64,000 nt of DNA from Mimachlamys varia (taxonomy: Eukaryota; Mollusca; Bivalvia; Pectinida; Pectinidae), in NCBI GenBank assembly GCA_947623455.1, contig OX392527.1:7560001-7624000 (forward strand). Direction: 5' to 3'. Under the pieces are notes generated by a model. That model did no database searches. It had not been told where the DNA came from and was given only the letters and a program-made list of their open reading frames with translations. The translations under genes were made by a program, and so were the position numbers. Positions 1 through 13,929 of this stretch are shown one piece after another; within the stretch, counting starts at the first letter, position 1, and every line of letters starts with the position of its first letter.

Positions 1-85
1 CAGCAAGACCTTCAAAGGAATTCAAAGTTATTTACAAGGTCATTTATATTAAGGTAATACATAGTCTAACCAAACAGCTTACCTA
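1..85. other. Non-repetitive edge of DAGLB intron 14
   Basis: AT-rich single-copy sequence bordering the first array. No coding frame matches the missing DAGLB C-terminus. On the minus strand it meets the array at TATCCTAG|GTAAGC, discussed as a finding. Confidence 0.5.
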
Positions 86-3000
86 GGATAACAAGTACAG
101 ACTTTATATCTCTAGGATAACAAATACAGACTTTATATCTCTAGGATAACAAACACAGACTTTTTATCTCTAAGATAACAAATAGACTTTATATCTCTAG
201 GATAACAAACACAGACTTTATATTTCTAGGATAACAAACAGACTTTATATCTCTAGGATAACATACACAGACTTTATATCTCTAGGATAACAAACAGACT
301 TTATATCTCTAGGATAACAAACACAGACTTTATATCTCTAGGATAACAAACACAGACTTTATATCTCTAGGATAACATACAGACTTTATATCTCTAGGAT
401 AACATACACAGACTTTATATCTCTAGGATAACATACACAGACTTTATATCTCTAGGATAACAAACAGACTTTATATGTCTAGGATAACAAATACAGATTT
501 TATATATCTAGGATAACATACACAGACTTTATATCTCAAGGATAACATACACAGACTTTATATCTCTAGGATAACAAACACAGACTTTATATCTCTAGGA
601 TAACAAACAGACTTTATATCTCTAGGATAACAAACACAGACTTTATATCTCTAGGATAACAAACACAGACTTTATATCTCTAGGATAACAAACACAGACT
701 TTATATCTCTAGGATAACATACACAGACTTTATATCTCTAGGATAACAACACAGACTTTATATCTCTAGGATAACAAACACAGACTTTATATGTCTAGGA
801 TAACATACACAGACTTCATATGTCTAGGATAACATACACAGACTTTATATCTCTAGGATAACAAACACAGACTTTATATCTCTAGGATAACATACACAGA
901 CTTTATATCTCAAGGATAACATACACAGACTTTATATCTCTAGGATAACAAACACAGACTTTATATCTCTAGGATATCATACACAGACTTTATATCTCTA
1001 GGATAACATACACAGACTTTATATCTCTAGGATAGCAAACACAGACTTTATATCTCTAGGATAACAAATACAGACTTTATATCGCTAGGATAACATACAC
1101 AGACTTTATATCTCTAGGATAACATACACAGACTTTATATCTCTAGGATAACAAACAGACTTTATATCTCTAGGATAACAAACACAGACTTTATATCTCT
1201 AGGATAACATACACAGACTTCATATGTCTAGGATAACAAACACAGACTTTATATCTCTAGGATAACAAATACCGACTTTATATCTCTAGGATAACAAACA
1301 CAGACTTTATATCTCTAGGATAGCAAACACAGACTTTATATGTCTAGGATAACATACACAGACTTTATATGTCTAGGATAACATACACAGACTTTATATC
1401 TCTAGGATAACAAACACAGACTTTATATTTCTAGGATAACAAACAGACTTTATATCTCTAGGATAACATACACAGACTTTATATCTCTAGGATAACAAAC
1501 AGACTTTATATCTCTAGGATAACAAACACAGACTTTATATCTCTAGGATAACAAACACAGACTTTATATCTCTAGGATAACATACAGACTTTATATCTCT
1601 AGGATAACATACACAGACTTTATATCTCTAGGATAACATACACAGACTTTATATCTCTAGGATAACAAACAGACTTTATATGTCTAGGATAACAAATACA
1701 GATTTTATATATCTAGGATAACATACACAGACTTTATATCTCAAGGATAACATACACAGACTTTATATCTCTAGGATAACAAACACAGACTTTATATCTC
1801 TAGGATAACAAACAGACTTTATATCTCTAGGATAACAAACACAGACTTTATATCTCTAGGATAACAAACACAGACTTTATATCTCTAGGATAACAAACAC
1901 AGACTTTATATCTCTAGGATAACATACACAGACTTTATATCTCTAGGATAACAAACACAGACTTTATATCTCTAGGATAACAAACACAGACTTTATATGT
2001 CTAGGATAACATACACAGACTTCATATGTCTAGGATAACATACACAGACTTTATATCTCTAGGATAACAAACACAGACTTTATATCTCTAGGATAACATA
2101 CACAGACTTTATATCTCAAGGATAACATACACAGACTTTATATCTCTAGGATAACAAACACAGACTTTATATCTCTAGGATATCATACACAGACTTTATA
2201 TCTCTAGGATAACATACACAGACTTTATATCTCTAGGATAGCAAACACAGACTTTATATCTCTAGGATAACAAATACAGACTTTATATGTCTAGGATAAC
2301 ATACACAGACTTTATATCTCTAGGATAACATACACAGACTTTATATCTCTAGGATAACAAACAGACTTTATATCTCTAGGATAACAAACACAGACTTTAT
2401 ATCTCTAGGATAACATACACAGACTTCATATGTCTAGGATAACAAACACAGACTTTATATCTCTAGGATAACAAATACCGACTTTATATCTCTAGGATAA
2501 CAAACACAGACTTTATATCTCTAGGATAGCAAACACAGACTTTATATGTCTAGGATAACAAACAGACTTTATATCTCAAGGATAACATACACAGACTTTA
2601 TATGTCTAGGATAACATACACAGACTTTATATCTCTAGGATAACAAACACAGACTTTATATCTCTAGGATAACATACACAGACTTTATATCTCTAGGATA
2701 ACAAATACAGACTTAATATCTCTAGGATAACAAATATAGACTTTATATCTCTAGGATAACAAACACAGACTTTATATCTCTAGGATAACAAACACAGACT
2801 TTATATCTCTAGGATAACAAACACAGACTTTATATCTCTAGGATATCATACACAGACTTTATATCTCTAGGATAACAAACACAGACTTTATATCTCTAGG
2901 ATAACAAACACAGACTTTATATCTCTAGGATAACATACAGACTTTATATCTCTAGGATAGCAAACACAGACTTTATATGTCTAGGATAACATACACAGAC

Positions 3001-6000
3001 TTTATATCTCTAGGATAACATACACAGACTTTATATCTCTAGGATAACAAATACAGACTTTATATCTCTAGGATAGCAAACACAGACTTTATATCTCTAG
3101 GATAACAAACACAGACTTTATATCTCTAGGATATCATACACAGACTTTATATCTCTAGGATAACATACACAGACTTTATATCTCTAGGATAACATACACA
3201 GACTTTATATCTCTAGGATAACATACACAGACTTTATATGTCTAGGATAACAAATACAGACTTTATATCTCTAGGATAACAAATACAGACTTTATATCTC
3301 TAGGATAACATACACAGACTTTATATCTCTAGGATAACAAACACAGACTTTATATCTCTAGGATAACATACACAGACTTTATATGTCTAGGATAACATAC
3401 ACAGACTTTATATCTCTAGGATAACATACACAGACTTTATATATCTAGGATAACAAACACAGACTTTATATCTCTAGGATAACAAACACAGACTTTATAT
3501 CTCTAGGATAACATACACAGACTTTATATGTCTAGGATAACATACACAGAATTTATATCTCTAGGATAACATACACAGACTTTATATCTCTAGGATAACA
3601 AACACAGACTTTATATGTCTAGGATAACATACACAGACTTTATATCTCTAGGATAACATACACAGACTTTATATCTCTAGGATAACATACACAGACTTTA
3701 TATCTCTAGGATAACATACACAGACTTTATATCTCAAGGATAACAAATACAGACTCTATATCTCTAGGAAAACATACACAGACTTTATATCTCTAGGATA
3801 ACAAACACAGACTTTATATCTCTAGGATAACATACACAGACTTTATATCTCTAGGATAACAAACACAGACTTTATATCTCTAGGATAACAAATACAGACT
3901 TTATATCGCTAGGATAACATACACAGACTTTATATCTCTAGGATAACATACACAGACTTTATATCTCTAGGATAACAAACACAGACTTTATATCTCTAGG
4001 ATAACATACACAGACTTTATATCTCTAGGATAACATACACAGACTTTATATCTCAAGGATAACAAATACAGACTTTATATCTCTAGGAAAACATACACAG
4101 ACTTTATATCTCTAGGATAACAAACACAGACTTTATATCTCTAGGATAACATACACAGACTTTATATCTCTAGGATAACAAACACAGACTTTATATCTCT
4201 AGGATAACATACACAGACTTTATATCTCTAGGATAACATACACAGACTTTATATCTCTAGGATAACATACACAGACTTTATATCTCTAGGATAACATACA
4301 CAGACTTTATATCTCTAGGATAACATACACAGACTTTATATCTCTAGGATAACAAACAGACATTATATCTCTAGGATAACATACACAGACTTTATATCTC
4401 TAGAATAACATACACAGACTTTATATCTCTAGGATAACAAACACAGACTTTATATCTCTAGGATAACATACACAGACTTTATATCTCTAGGATAACATAC
4501 ACAGACTCTATATCTCAAGGATAACAAGTACAGACTTTATATATCTAGGATAACAAGTACAGACTTTATATCTCTAGGATAACATACACAGACTTTATAT
4601 CTCTAGGATAACAAACACAGACTTTATATCTCTAGGATAACAAGTACAGACTTTATATCTCTAGGATAACAAACACAGACTTTATATCTCTAGGATAACA
4701 AACACAGACTTTATATCTCTAGGATAACAAACATAGACTTTATATCTCTAGGATAACAAACATAGACTTTATATCTCTAGGATAACAAACACAGACTTTA
4801 TATCTCTAGGATAACATACACAGACTTTATATCTCTAGGATAACATACACAGACTTTATATCTCTAGGATAACAAACACAGACTTTATATCTCTAGGATA
4901 ACAAACACAGACTTTATATCTCTAGGATAACAAACACAGACTTTATATCTCTAGGATAACATACACAGACTTTATATCTCTAGGATAACATACACAGACT
5001 TTATATCTCTAGGATAACATACACAGACTTTATATCTCTAGGATAACAAACACAGACTTTATATCTCTAGGATAACATACACAGACTTTATATCTCTAGG
5101 ATAACAAACACAGACTTTATATCTCTAGGATAACATACACAGACTTTATATCTCTAGGATAACAAACACAGACTTTATATCTCTAGGATAACATACACAG
5201 ACTTTATATCTCTAGGATAACATACACAGACTTTATATCTCTAGGATAACAAGTACAGACTTTATATCTCTAGGATAACAAACACAGACTTTATATCTCT
5301 AGGATAACAAACACAGACTTTATATCTCTAGGATAACAAATACAGACTTTATATCTCTAGGATAACATACACAGACTTTATATCTCTAGGATAACATACA
5401 CAGACTTTATATGTCTAGGATAACATACACAGACTTTATATGTCTAGGATAACAAATACAGATTTTATATATCTAGGATAACATACACAGACTTTATATC
5501 TCAAGGATAACATACACAGACTTTATATCTCTAGGATAACAAACACAGACTTTATATCTCTAGGATAACATACACAGACTTTATATCTCTAGGATAACAT
5601 ACACAGACTTTATATCTCTAGGATAACAAACAGACTTTATATCTCTAGGATAACATACACAGACTTTATATCTCTAGGATAACAAGTACAGACTTTATAT
5701 CTCTAGGATAACATACACAGACTTTATATCTCTAGGATAACATACACAGACTTTATATCTCTAGGATAACAAATACAGACTTTATATCTCTAGGATAACA
5801 TACAGACTTTATATCTCTAGGATAACAAACACAGACTTTATATCTCTAGGATAACAAGTACAGACTTTATATCTCTAGGATAACAAACACAGACTTTATA
5901 TCTCTAGGATAACAAACACAGACTTTATATCTCTAGGATAACAAGTACAGACTTTATATCTCTAGGATAACAAACACAGACTTTATATCTCTAGGATAAC

Positions 6001-9000
6001 AAACACAGACTTTATATCTCTAGGATAACAAACATAGACTTTATATCTCTAGGATAACATACACAGACTTTATATCTCTAGGATAACAAACACAGACTTT
6101 ATATCTCTAGGATAACATACACAGACTTTATATCTCTAGGATAACAAACACAGACTTTATATCTCTAGGATAACAAACACAGACTTTATATCTCTAGGAT
6201 AACAAATACCGACTTTATATCTCTAGGATAACAAACACAGACTTTATATCTCTAGGATAGCAAACACAGACTTTATATGTCTAGGATAACAAACAGACTT
6301 TATATCTCAAGGATAACATACACAGACTTTATATGTCTAGGATAACATACACAGACTTTATATCTCTAGGATAACAAACACAGACTTTATATCTCTAGGA
6401 TAACATACACAGACTTTATATCTCTAGGATAACAAATACAGACTTAATATCTCTAGGATAACAAATATAGACTTTATATCTCTAGGATAACAAACACAGA
6501 CTTTATATCTCTAGGATAACAAACACAGACTTTATATCTCTAGGATAACAAACACAGACTTTATATCTCTAGGATATCATACACAGACTTTATATCTCTA
6601 GGATAACAAACACAGACTTTATATCTCTAGGATAACAAACACAGACTTTATATCTCTAGGATAACATACAGACTTTATATCTCTAGGATAGCAAACACAG
6701 ACTTTATATGTCTAGGATAACATACACAGACTTTATATCTCTAGGATAACATACACAGACTTTATATCTCTAGGATAACAAATACAGACTTTATATCTCT
6801 AGGATAGCAAACACAGACTTTATATCTCTAGGATAACAAACACAGACTTTATATCTCTAGGATATCATACACAGACTTTATATCTCTAGGATAACATACA
6901 CAGACTTTATATCTCTAGGATAACATACACAGACTTTATATCTCTAGGATAACATACACAGACTTTATATGTCTAGGATAACAAATACAGACTTTATATC
7001 TCTAGGATAACAAATACAGACTTTATATCTCTAGGATAACATACACAGACTTTATATCTCTAGGATAACAAACACAGACTTTATATCTCTAGGATAACAT
7101 ACACAGACTTTATATGTCTAGGATAACATACACAGACTTTATATCTCTAGGATAACATACACAGACTTTATATATCTAGGATAACAAACACAGACTTTAT
7201 ATCTCTAGGATAACAAACACAGACTTTATATCTCTAGGATAACATACACAGACTTTATATGTCTAGGATAACATACACAGAATTTATATCTCTAGGATAA
7301 CATACACAGACTTTATATCTCTAGGATAACAAACACAGACTTTATATGTCTAGGATAACATACACAGACTTTATATCTCTAGGATAACATACACAGACTT
7401 TATATCTCTAGGATAACATACACAGACTTTATATCTCTAGGATAACATACACAGACTTTATATCTCAAGGATAACAAATACAGACTCTATATCTCTAGGA
7501 AAACATACACAGACTTTATATCTCTAGGATAACAAACACAGACTTTATATCTCTAGGATAACATACACAGACTTTATATCTCTAGGATAACAAACACAGA
7601 CTTTATATCTCTAGGATAACAAATACAGACTTTATATCGCTAGGATAACATACACAGACTTTATATCTCTAGGATAACATACACAGACTTTATATCTCTA
7701 GGATAACAAACACAGACTTTATATCTCTAGGATAACATACACAGACTTTATATCTCTAGGATAACATACACAGACTTTATATCTCAAGGATAACAAATAC
7801 AGACTTTATATCTCTAGGAAAACATACACAGACTTTATATCTCTAGGATAACAAACACAGACTTTATATCTCTAGGATAACATACACAGACTTTATATCT
7901 CTAGGATAACAAACACAGACTTTATATCTCTAGGATAACATACACAGACTTTATATCTCTAGGATAACATACACAGACTTTATATCTCTAGGATAACATA
8001 CACAGACTTTATATCTCTAGGATAACATACACAGACTTTATATCTCTAGGATAACATACACAGACTTTATATCTCTAGGATAACAAACAGACATTATATC
8101 TCTAGGATAACATACACAGACTTTATATCTCTAGAATAACATACACAGACTTTATATCTCTAGGATAACAAACACAGACTTTATATCTCTAGGATAACAT
8201 ACACAGACTTTATATCTCTAGGATAACATACACAGACTCTATATCTCAAGGATAACAAGTACAGACTTTATATATCTAGGATAACAAGTACAGACTTTAT
8301 ATCTCTAGGATAACATACACAGACTTTATATCTCTAGGATAACAAACACAGACTTTATATCTCTAGGATAACAAGTACAGACTTTATATCTCTAGGATAA
8401 CAAACACAGACTTTATATCTCTAGGATAACAAACACAGACTTTATATCTCTAGGATAACAAACATAGACTTTATATCTCTAGGATAACATACACAGACTT
8501 TATATCTCTAGGATAACAAACACAGACTTTATATCTCTAGGATAACATACACAGACTTTATATCTCTAGGATAACAAACACAGACTTTATATCTCTAGGA
8601 TAACATACACAGACTTTATATCTCTAGGATAACAAACACAGACTTTATATCTCTAGGATAACATACACAGACTTTATATCTCTAGGATAACATACACAGA
8701 CTTTATATCTCTAGGATAACAAGTACAGACTTTATATCTCTAGGATAACAAACACAGACTTTATATCTCTAGGATAACAAACACAGACTTTATATCTCTA
8801 GGATAACAAATACAGACTTTATATCTCTAGGATAACATACACAGACTTTATATCTCTAGGATAACATACACAGACTTTATATGTCTAGGATAACAAACAC
8901 AGACTTTATATGTCTAGGATAACAAATACAGATTTTATATATCTAGGATAACATACACAGACTTTATATCTCAAGGATAACATACACAGACTTTATATCT

Positions 9001-10874
9001 CTAGGATAACAAACACAGACTTTATATCTCTAGGATAACATACACAGACTTTATATCTCTAGGATAACATACACAGACTTTATATCTCTAGGATAACAAA
9101 CAGACTTTATATCTCTAGGATAACATACACAGACTTTATATCTCTAGGATAACAAGTACAGACTTTATATCTCTAGGATAACATACACAGACTTTATATC
9201 TCTAGGATAACATACACAGACTTTATATCTCTAGGATAACAAATACAGACTTTATATCTCTAGGATAACATACAGACTTTATATCTCTAGGATAACAAAC
9301 ACAGACTTTATATCTCTAGGATAACAAGTACAGACTTTATATCTCTAGGATAACAAACACAGACTTTATATCTCTAGGATAACAAACACAGACTTTATAT
9401 CTCTAGGATAACAAGTACAGACTTTATATCTCTAGGATAACAAACACAGACTTTATATCTCTAGGATAACAAACACAGACTTTATATGTCTAGGATAACA
9501 AATACAGACTTTATATCTCTAGGATAACATACAGACTTTATATCTCTAGGATAACATACACAGACTTTATATCTCTAGGATAACAAACACAGACTTTATA
9601 TCTCTAGGATAACAAACATAGACTTTATATCTCTAGGATAACATACACAGACTTTATATCTCTAGGATAACAAACACAGACTTTATATCTCTAGGATAAC
9701 ATACACAGACTTTATATCTCTAGGATAACAAACACAGACTTTATATCTCTAGGATAACAAACATAGACTTTATATCTCTAGGATAACATACACAGACTTT
9801 ATATCTCTAGGATAACAAACACAGACTTTATATCTCTAGGATAACATACACAGACTTTATATCTCTAGGATAACAAACACAGACTTTATATCTCTAGGAT
9901 AACAAACATAGACTTTATATCTCTAGGATAACATACACAGACTTTATATCTCTAGGATAACAAACACAGACTTTATATCTCTAGGATAACATACACAGAC
10001 TTTATATCTCTAGGATAACAAACACAGACTTTATATCTCTAGGATAACAAACACAGACTTTATATCTCTAGGATAACAAACACAGACTTTATATCTCTAG
10101 GATAACATACACAGACTTTATATCTCTAGGATAACATACACAGACTTTATATCTCTAGGATAACAAGTACAGACTTTATATCTCTAGGATAACAAACACA
10201 GACTTTATAATCTCTAGGATAACAAACACAGACTTTATATCTCTAGGATAACAAATACAGACTTTATATCTCTAGGATAACATACACAGACTTTATATCT
10301 CTAGGATAACATACACAGACTTTATATCTCTAGGATAACATACACAGACTTTATATCTCTAGGATAACATACACAGACTTTATATGTCTAGGATAACAAA
10401 TACAGATTTTATATATCTAGGATAACATACACAGACTTTATATCTCAAGGATAACATACACAGACTTTAAATCTCTAGGATAACAAACACAGATTTTATA
10501 TCTCTAGGATAACATACACAGACTTTATATCTCTAGGATAACAAACAGACTTTATATCTCTAGGATAACATACACAGACTTTATATCTCTAGGATAACAT
10601 ACACAGACTTTATATCTCTAGGATAACATACACAGACTTTATATGTCTAGGATAACATACACAGACTTTATATCTCTAGGATAACAAACACAGACTTTAT
10701 ATCTCTAGGATAACATACACAGACTTTATATGTCTAGGATAACATACACAGACTTTATATGTCTAGGATAACATACATAGACTTTATATCTCTAGGATAA
10801 CATACACAGACTTTATATCTCTAGGATAACATACACAGACTTTATATCTCTAGGATAACATACACAGACTTTAT
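86..10874. repeat. 29-bp minisatellite array A (intron 14)
   Basis: About 375 tandem units of 29 bp (27-bp variants lack one CA), core CTAGGATAACAAACACAGAC followed by TTTATATCT. Variants (CATACACAG, AAGTACAG, GTCTAGG, CTCAAGG) form larger duplicated blocks. On the minus strand each unit reads TTGTTATCCTAG|AG, which looks like a weak splice acceptor. It lies in the intron after exon 14 and directly abuts array B. Confidence 0.97.
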
Positions 10875-10876
10875 AT

Positions 10877-13788
10877 TACTATATATTGGTCTAGATATAC
10901 CCTACACATTGGTCTAGATATGACCTACACATAGTTCTAGATATGCCCTACACATTGGTCTAGATATGATGTACACATTGGTCTAGATATACCCTACACA
11001 TTGGTCTAGATATGCCCTACACATTGGTCTAGATATGACCTACACATTGGTCTAGATATGATGTACACATTGGTTCTAGATATGACCTACACATTGGTCT
11101 AGATATGATCTACACATTGGTCTAAATATGACCTACACATGGTTCTAGGTATGACCTACACATGGTTCTAGATATGACGTACACATTGGTCTAGATATGA
11201 CGTACACATTGGTCTAGATATGATCTACACATTGGTCTAGATATGACCTACACATGGTTCTAGGTATAACCTACACATGGTTCTAGATATGACGTACACA
11301 TTGGTCTAGATATGACGTACACATTGGTCTAGATATGATCTACACATTGGTCTAGATATGACGTACACATTGGTCTAGATATGACCTACACATTGGTCTA
11401 GATATGACGTACACATTGGTCTAGATATGACCTACACATGGTTCTAGGTATGACCTACACATGGTTCTAGATATGACGTACACATTGGTCTAGATATGAC
11501 GTACACATTGGTCTAGATATGACGTACACATTGGTCTAGATATGATGTACACATTGGTCTAGATATGATCTACATATTGGTCTAGATATGACGTACACAT
11601 TGGTCTAGATATGACGTACACATTGGTCTAGATATGACCTACACATTGGTCTAGATATGACCTACACATTGGTCTAAATATGACCTACACATGATTCTAG
11701 ATATGACGTACACATTGGTCTAGATATGATCTACACATGATTCTAGATATGACGTACACATTGGTCTAGATATGACATACACATTGGTCTAGATATGATC
11801 TACACATGATTCTAGATATGACGTACACATTGGTCTAGATATGACATACACATTGGTCTAGATATGATCTATATATTGGTCTAGATATACCCTACACATT
11901 GGTCTAGATATGACCTACACATAGTTCTAGATATGCCCTACACATTGGTCTAGATATGATGTACACATTGGTCTAGATATACCCTACACATTGGTCTAGA
12001 TATGCCCTACACATTGGTCTAGATATGACCTACACATTGGTCTAGATATGATGTACACATTGGTTCTAGATATGACCTACACATTGGTCTAGATATGATC
12101 TACACATTGGTCTAAATATGACCTACACATGGTTCTAGGTATGACCTACACATGGTTCTAGATATGACGTACACATTGGTCTAGATATGACGTACACATT
12201 GGTCTAGATATGATCTACACATTGGTCTAGATATGACCTACACATGGTTCTAGGTATAACCTACACATGGTTCTAGATATGACGTACACATTGGTCTAGA
12301 TATGACGTACACATTGGTCTAGATATGATCTACACATTGGTCTAGATATGACGTACACATTGGTCTAGATATGACCTACACATTGGTCTAGATATGACGT
12401 ACACATTGGTCTAGATATGACCTACACATGGTTCTAGGTATGACCTACACATGGTTCTAGATATGACGTACACATTGGTCTAGATATGACGTACACATTG
12501 GTCTAGATATGACGTACACATTGGTCTAGATATGATGTACACATTGGTCTAGATATGATCTACATATTGGTCTAGATATGACGTACACATTGGTCTAGAT
12601 ATGACGTACACATTGGTCTAGATATGACCTACACATTGGTCTAGATATGACCTACACATTGGTCTAAATATGACCTACACATGATTCTAGATATGACGTA
12701 CACATTGGTCTAGATATGATCTACACATGATTCTAGATATGACGTACACATTGGTCTAGATATGACATACACATTGGTCTAGATATGATCTACACATGAT
12801 TCTAGATATGACGTACACATTGGTCTAGATATGACATACACATTGGTCTAGATATGATCTACATATTGGTCTAGATATGACGTACACATTGGTCTAGATA
12901 TGACGTACACATTGGTCTAGATATGACGTACACATTGGTCTAAATATGACGTCCACATTGGTCTAAATATGACCTACACATGGGTCTAGATATGACCTAC
13001 ACATGGTTCTAGATATTCCCTACACATTGGTCTAGATATGATCTACACATGATTCTAGATATGACGTACACATTGGTCTAGATATGACGTACACATTGGT
13101 CTAGATATGATCTACACATTGGTCTAGATATGACCTACACATTGGTCTAGATATGACCTACACATGGTTCTAGGTATGACCTACACATGGTTCTAGATAT
13201 GCCCTACACATTGGTCTAGATATGACGTACACATGGGTCTAGATACGATGTACACATTGGCCTAGATATGACGTACACATTGGTCTAGATATGATCTACA
13301 CATTGGTCTAGATATGCCCTACACATTGGTCTAAATATGACGTACACATTGGTCTAGATATGATCTACATATTGGTCTCAATATGACGTCCACATTGGTC
13401 TAGATATGACGTACACATTGGTCTAGATATGATCTACACATTGGTCTAGATATGACGTTCACATTGGTCTAGATATGACGTACACATGGGTCTAGATACG
13501 ATGTACACATTGGCCTAGATATGACGTACACATTGGTCTAGATATGACATACACATTGGTCTAGATATGATCTACACATTGGTCTAGATATGACGTACAC
13601 ATTGGTCTAGATATGACCTACACATGGGTCTTGTTATGACGTACACATTGGTCTAGATATGACGTGCACATTGGTCTAGATATGACGTACACATTGGTCT
13701 AGATATGATGTACACATTGGTCTAGTTATGACGTACACATTGGTCTAGATATGACCTACACATTGGTCTAGTTATGCATTACAAATCC
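10877..13788. repeat. 23-bp minisatellite array B (intron 14)
   Basis: About 125 units of 23 bp, core TTGGTCTAGATATGACGTAC. A block of about 990 bp (10884-11870) is repeated almost exactly at 11873-12860. The array stops about 35 bp from the exon 14 donor. The intervening bases show faint similarity to the unit, so a boundary origin is possible but not shown. Confidence 0.96.
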
Positions 13789-13822
13789 ATATAGTCTAGT
13801 TTAGAGATGTTTGAGTACATAC

Positions 13823-13929
13823 TTGTCTGCATCCAACTCAACAATATGAAGGACCTGGCCGGGAGGGTACATTGTGGGGTATGTGATCCTACACTGCTCA
13901 CTCTGCATGATGGCACTCTCCATAGCTTC
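13823..13929 (-). CDS. DAGLB: DAGLB coding exon 14 (catalytic histidine)
   Basis: 107 bp. The acceptor is TTGTTCACAG|GAA and the donor GACAA|GTATGT, phase 2. [20 protein letters not shown] is followed by [23 protein letters not shown] corresponds to YPPGRIIHV/L of vertebrate DAGLs, whose His completes the catalytic triad. The frame continues in an exon outside the window, on the far side of at least 13.8 kb of intron. Confidence 0.93.

Noticed and set aside
1..83. C-terminal DAGLB exon at the left edge
   Set aside because: Joining exon 14 to the acceptor at 84/83 gives AAG TAA, an immediate stop, and no frame resembles the expected C-terminal lipase segment.
86..13788. CRISPR-like or centromeric satellite
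   Set aside because: Units abut with no variable spacers, the host is a metazoan, and exon 14 of a gene flanks the array, so it is an intronic minisatellite.
10877..13823. Array B as a seventh splice-derived array (exon 14 donor)
   Set aside because: CAAGTATGTACTC and the unit CAATGTGTACGTC are only loosely similar; not strong enough without an alignment statistic.
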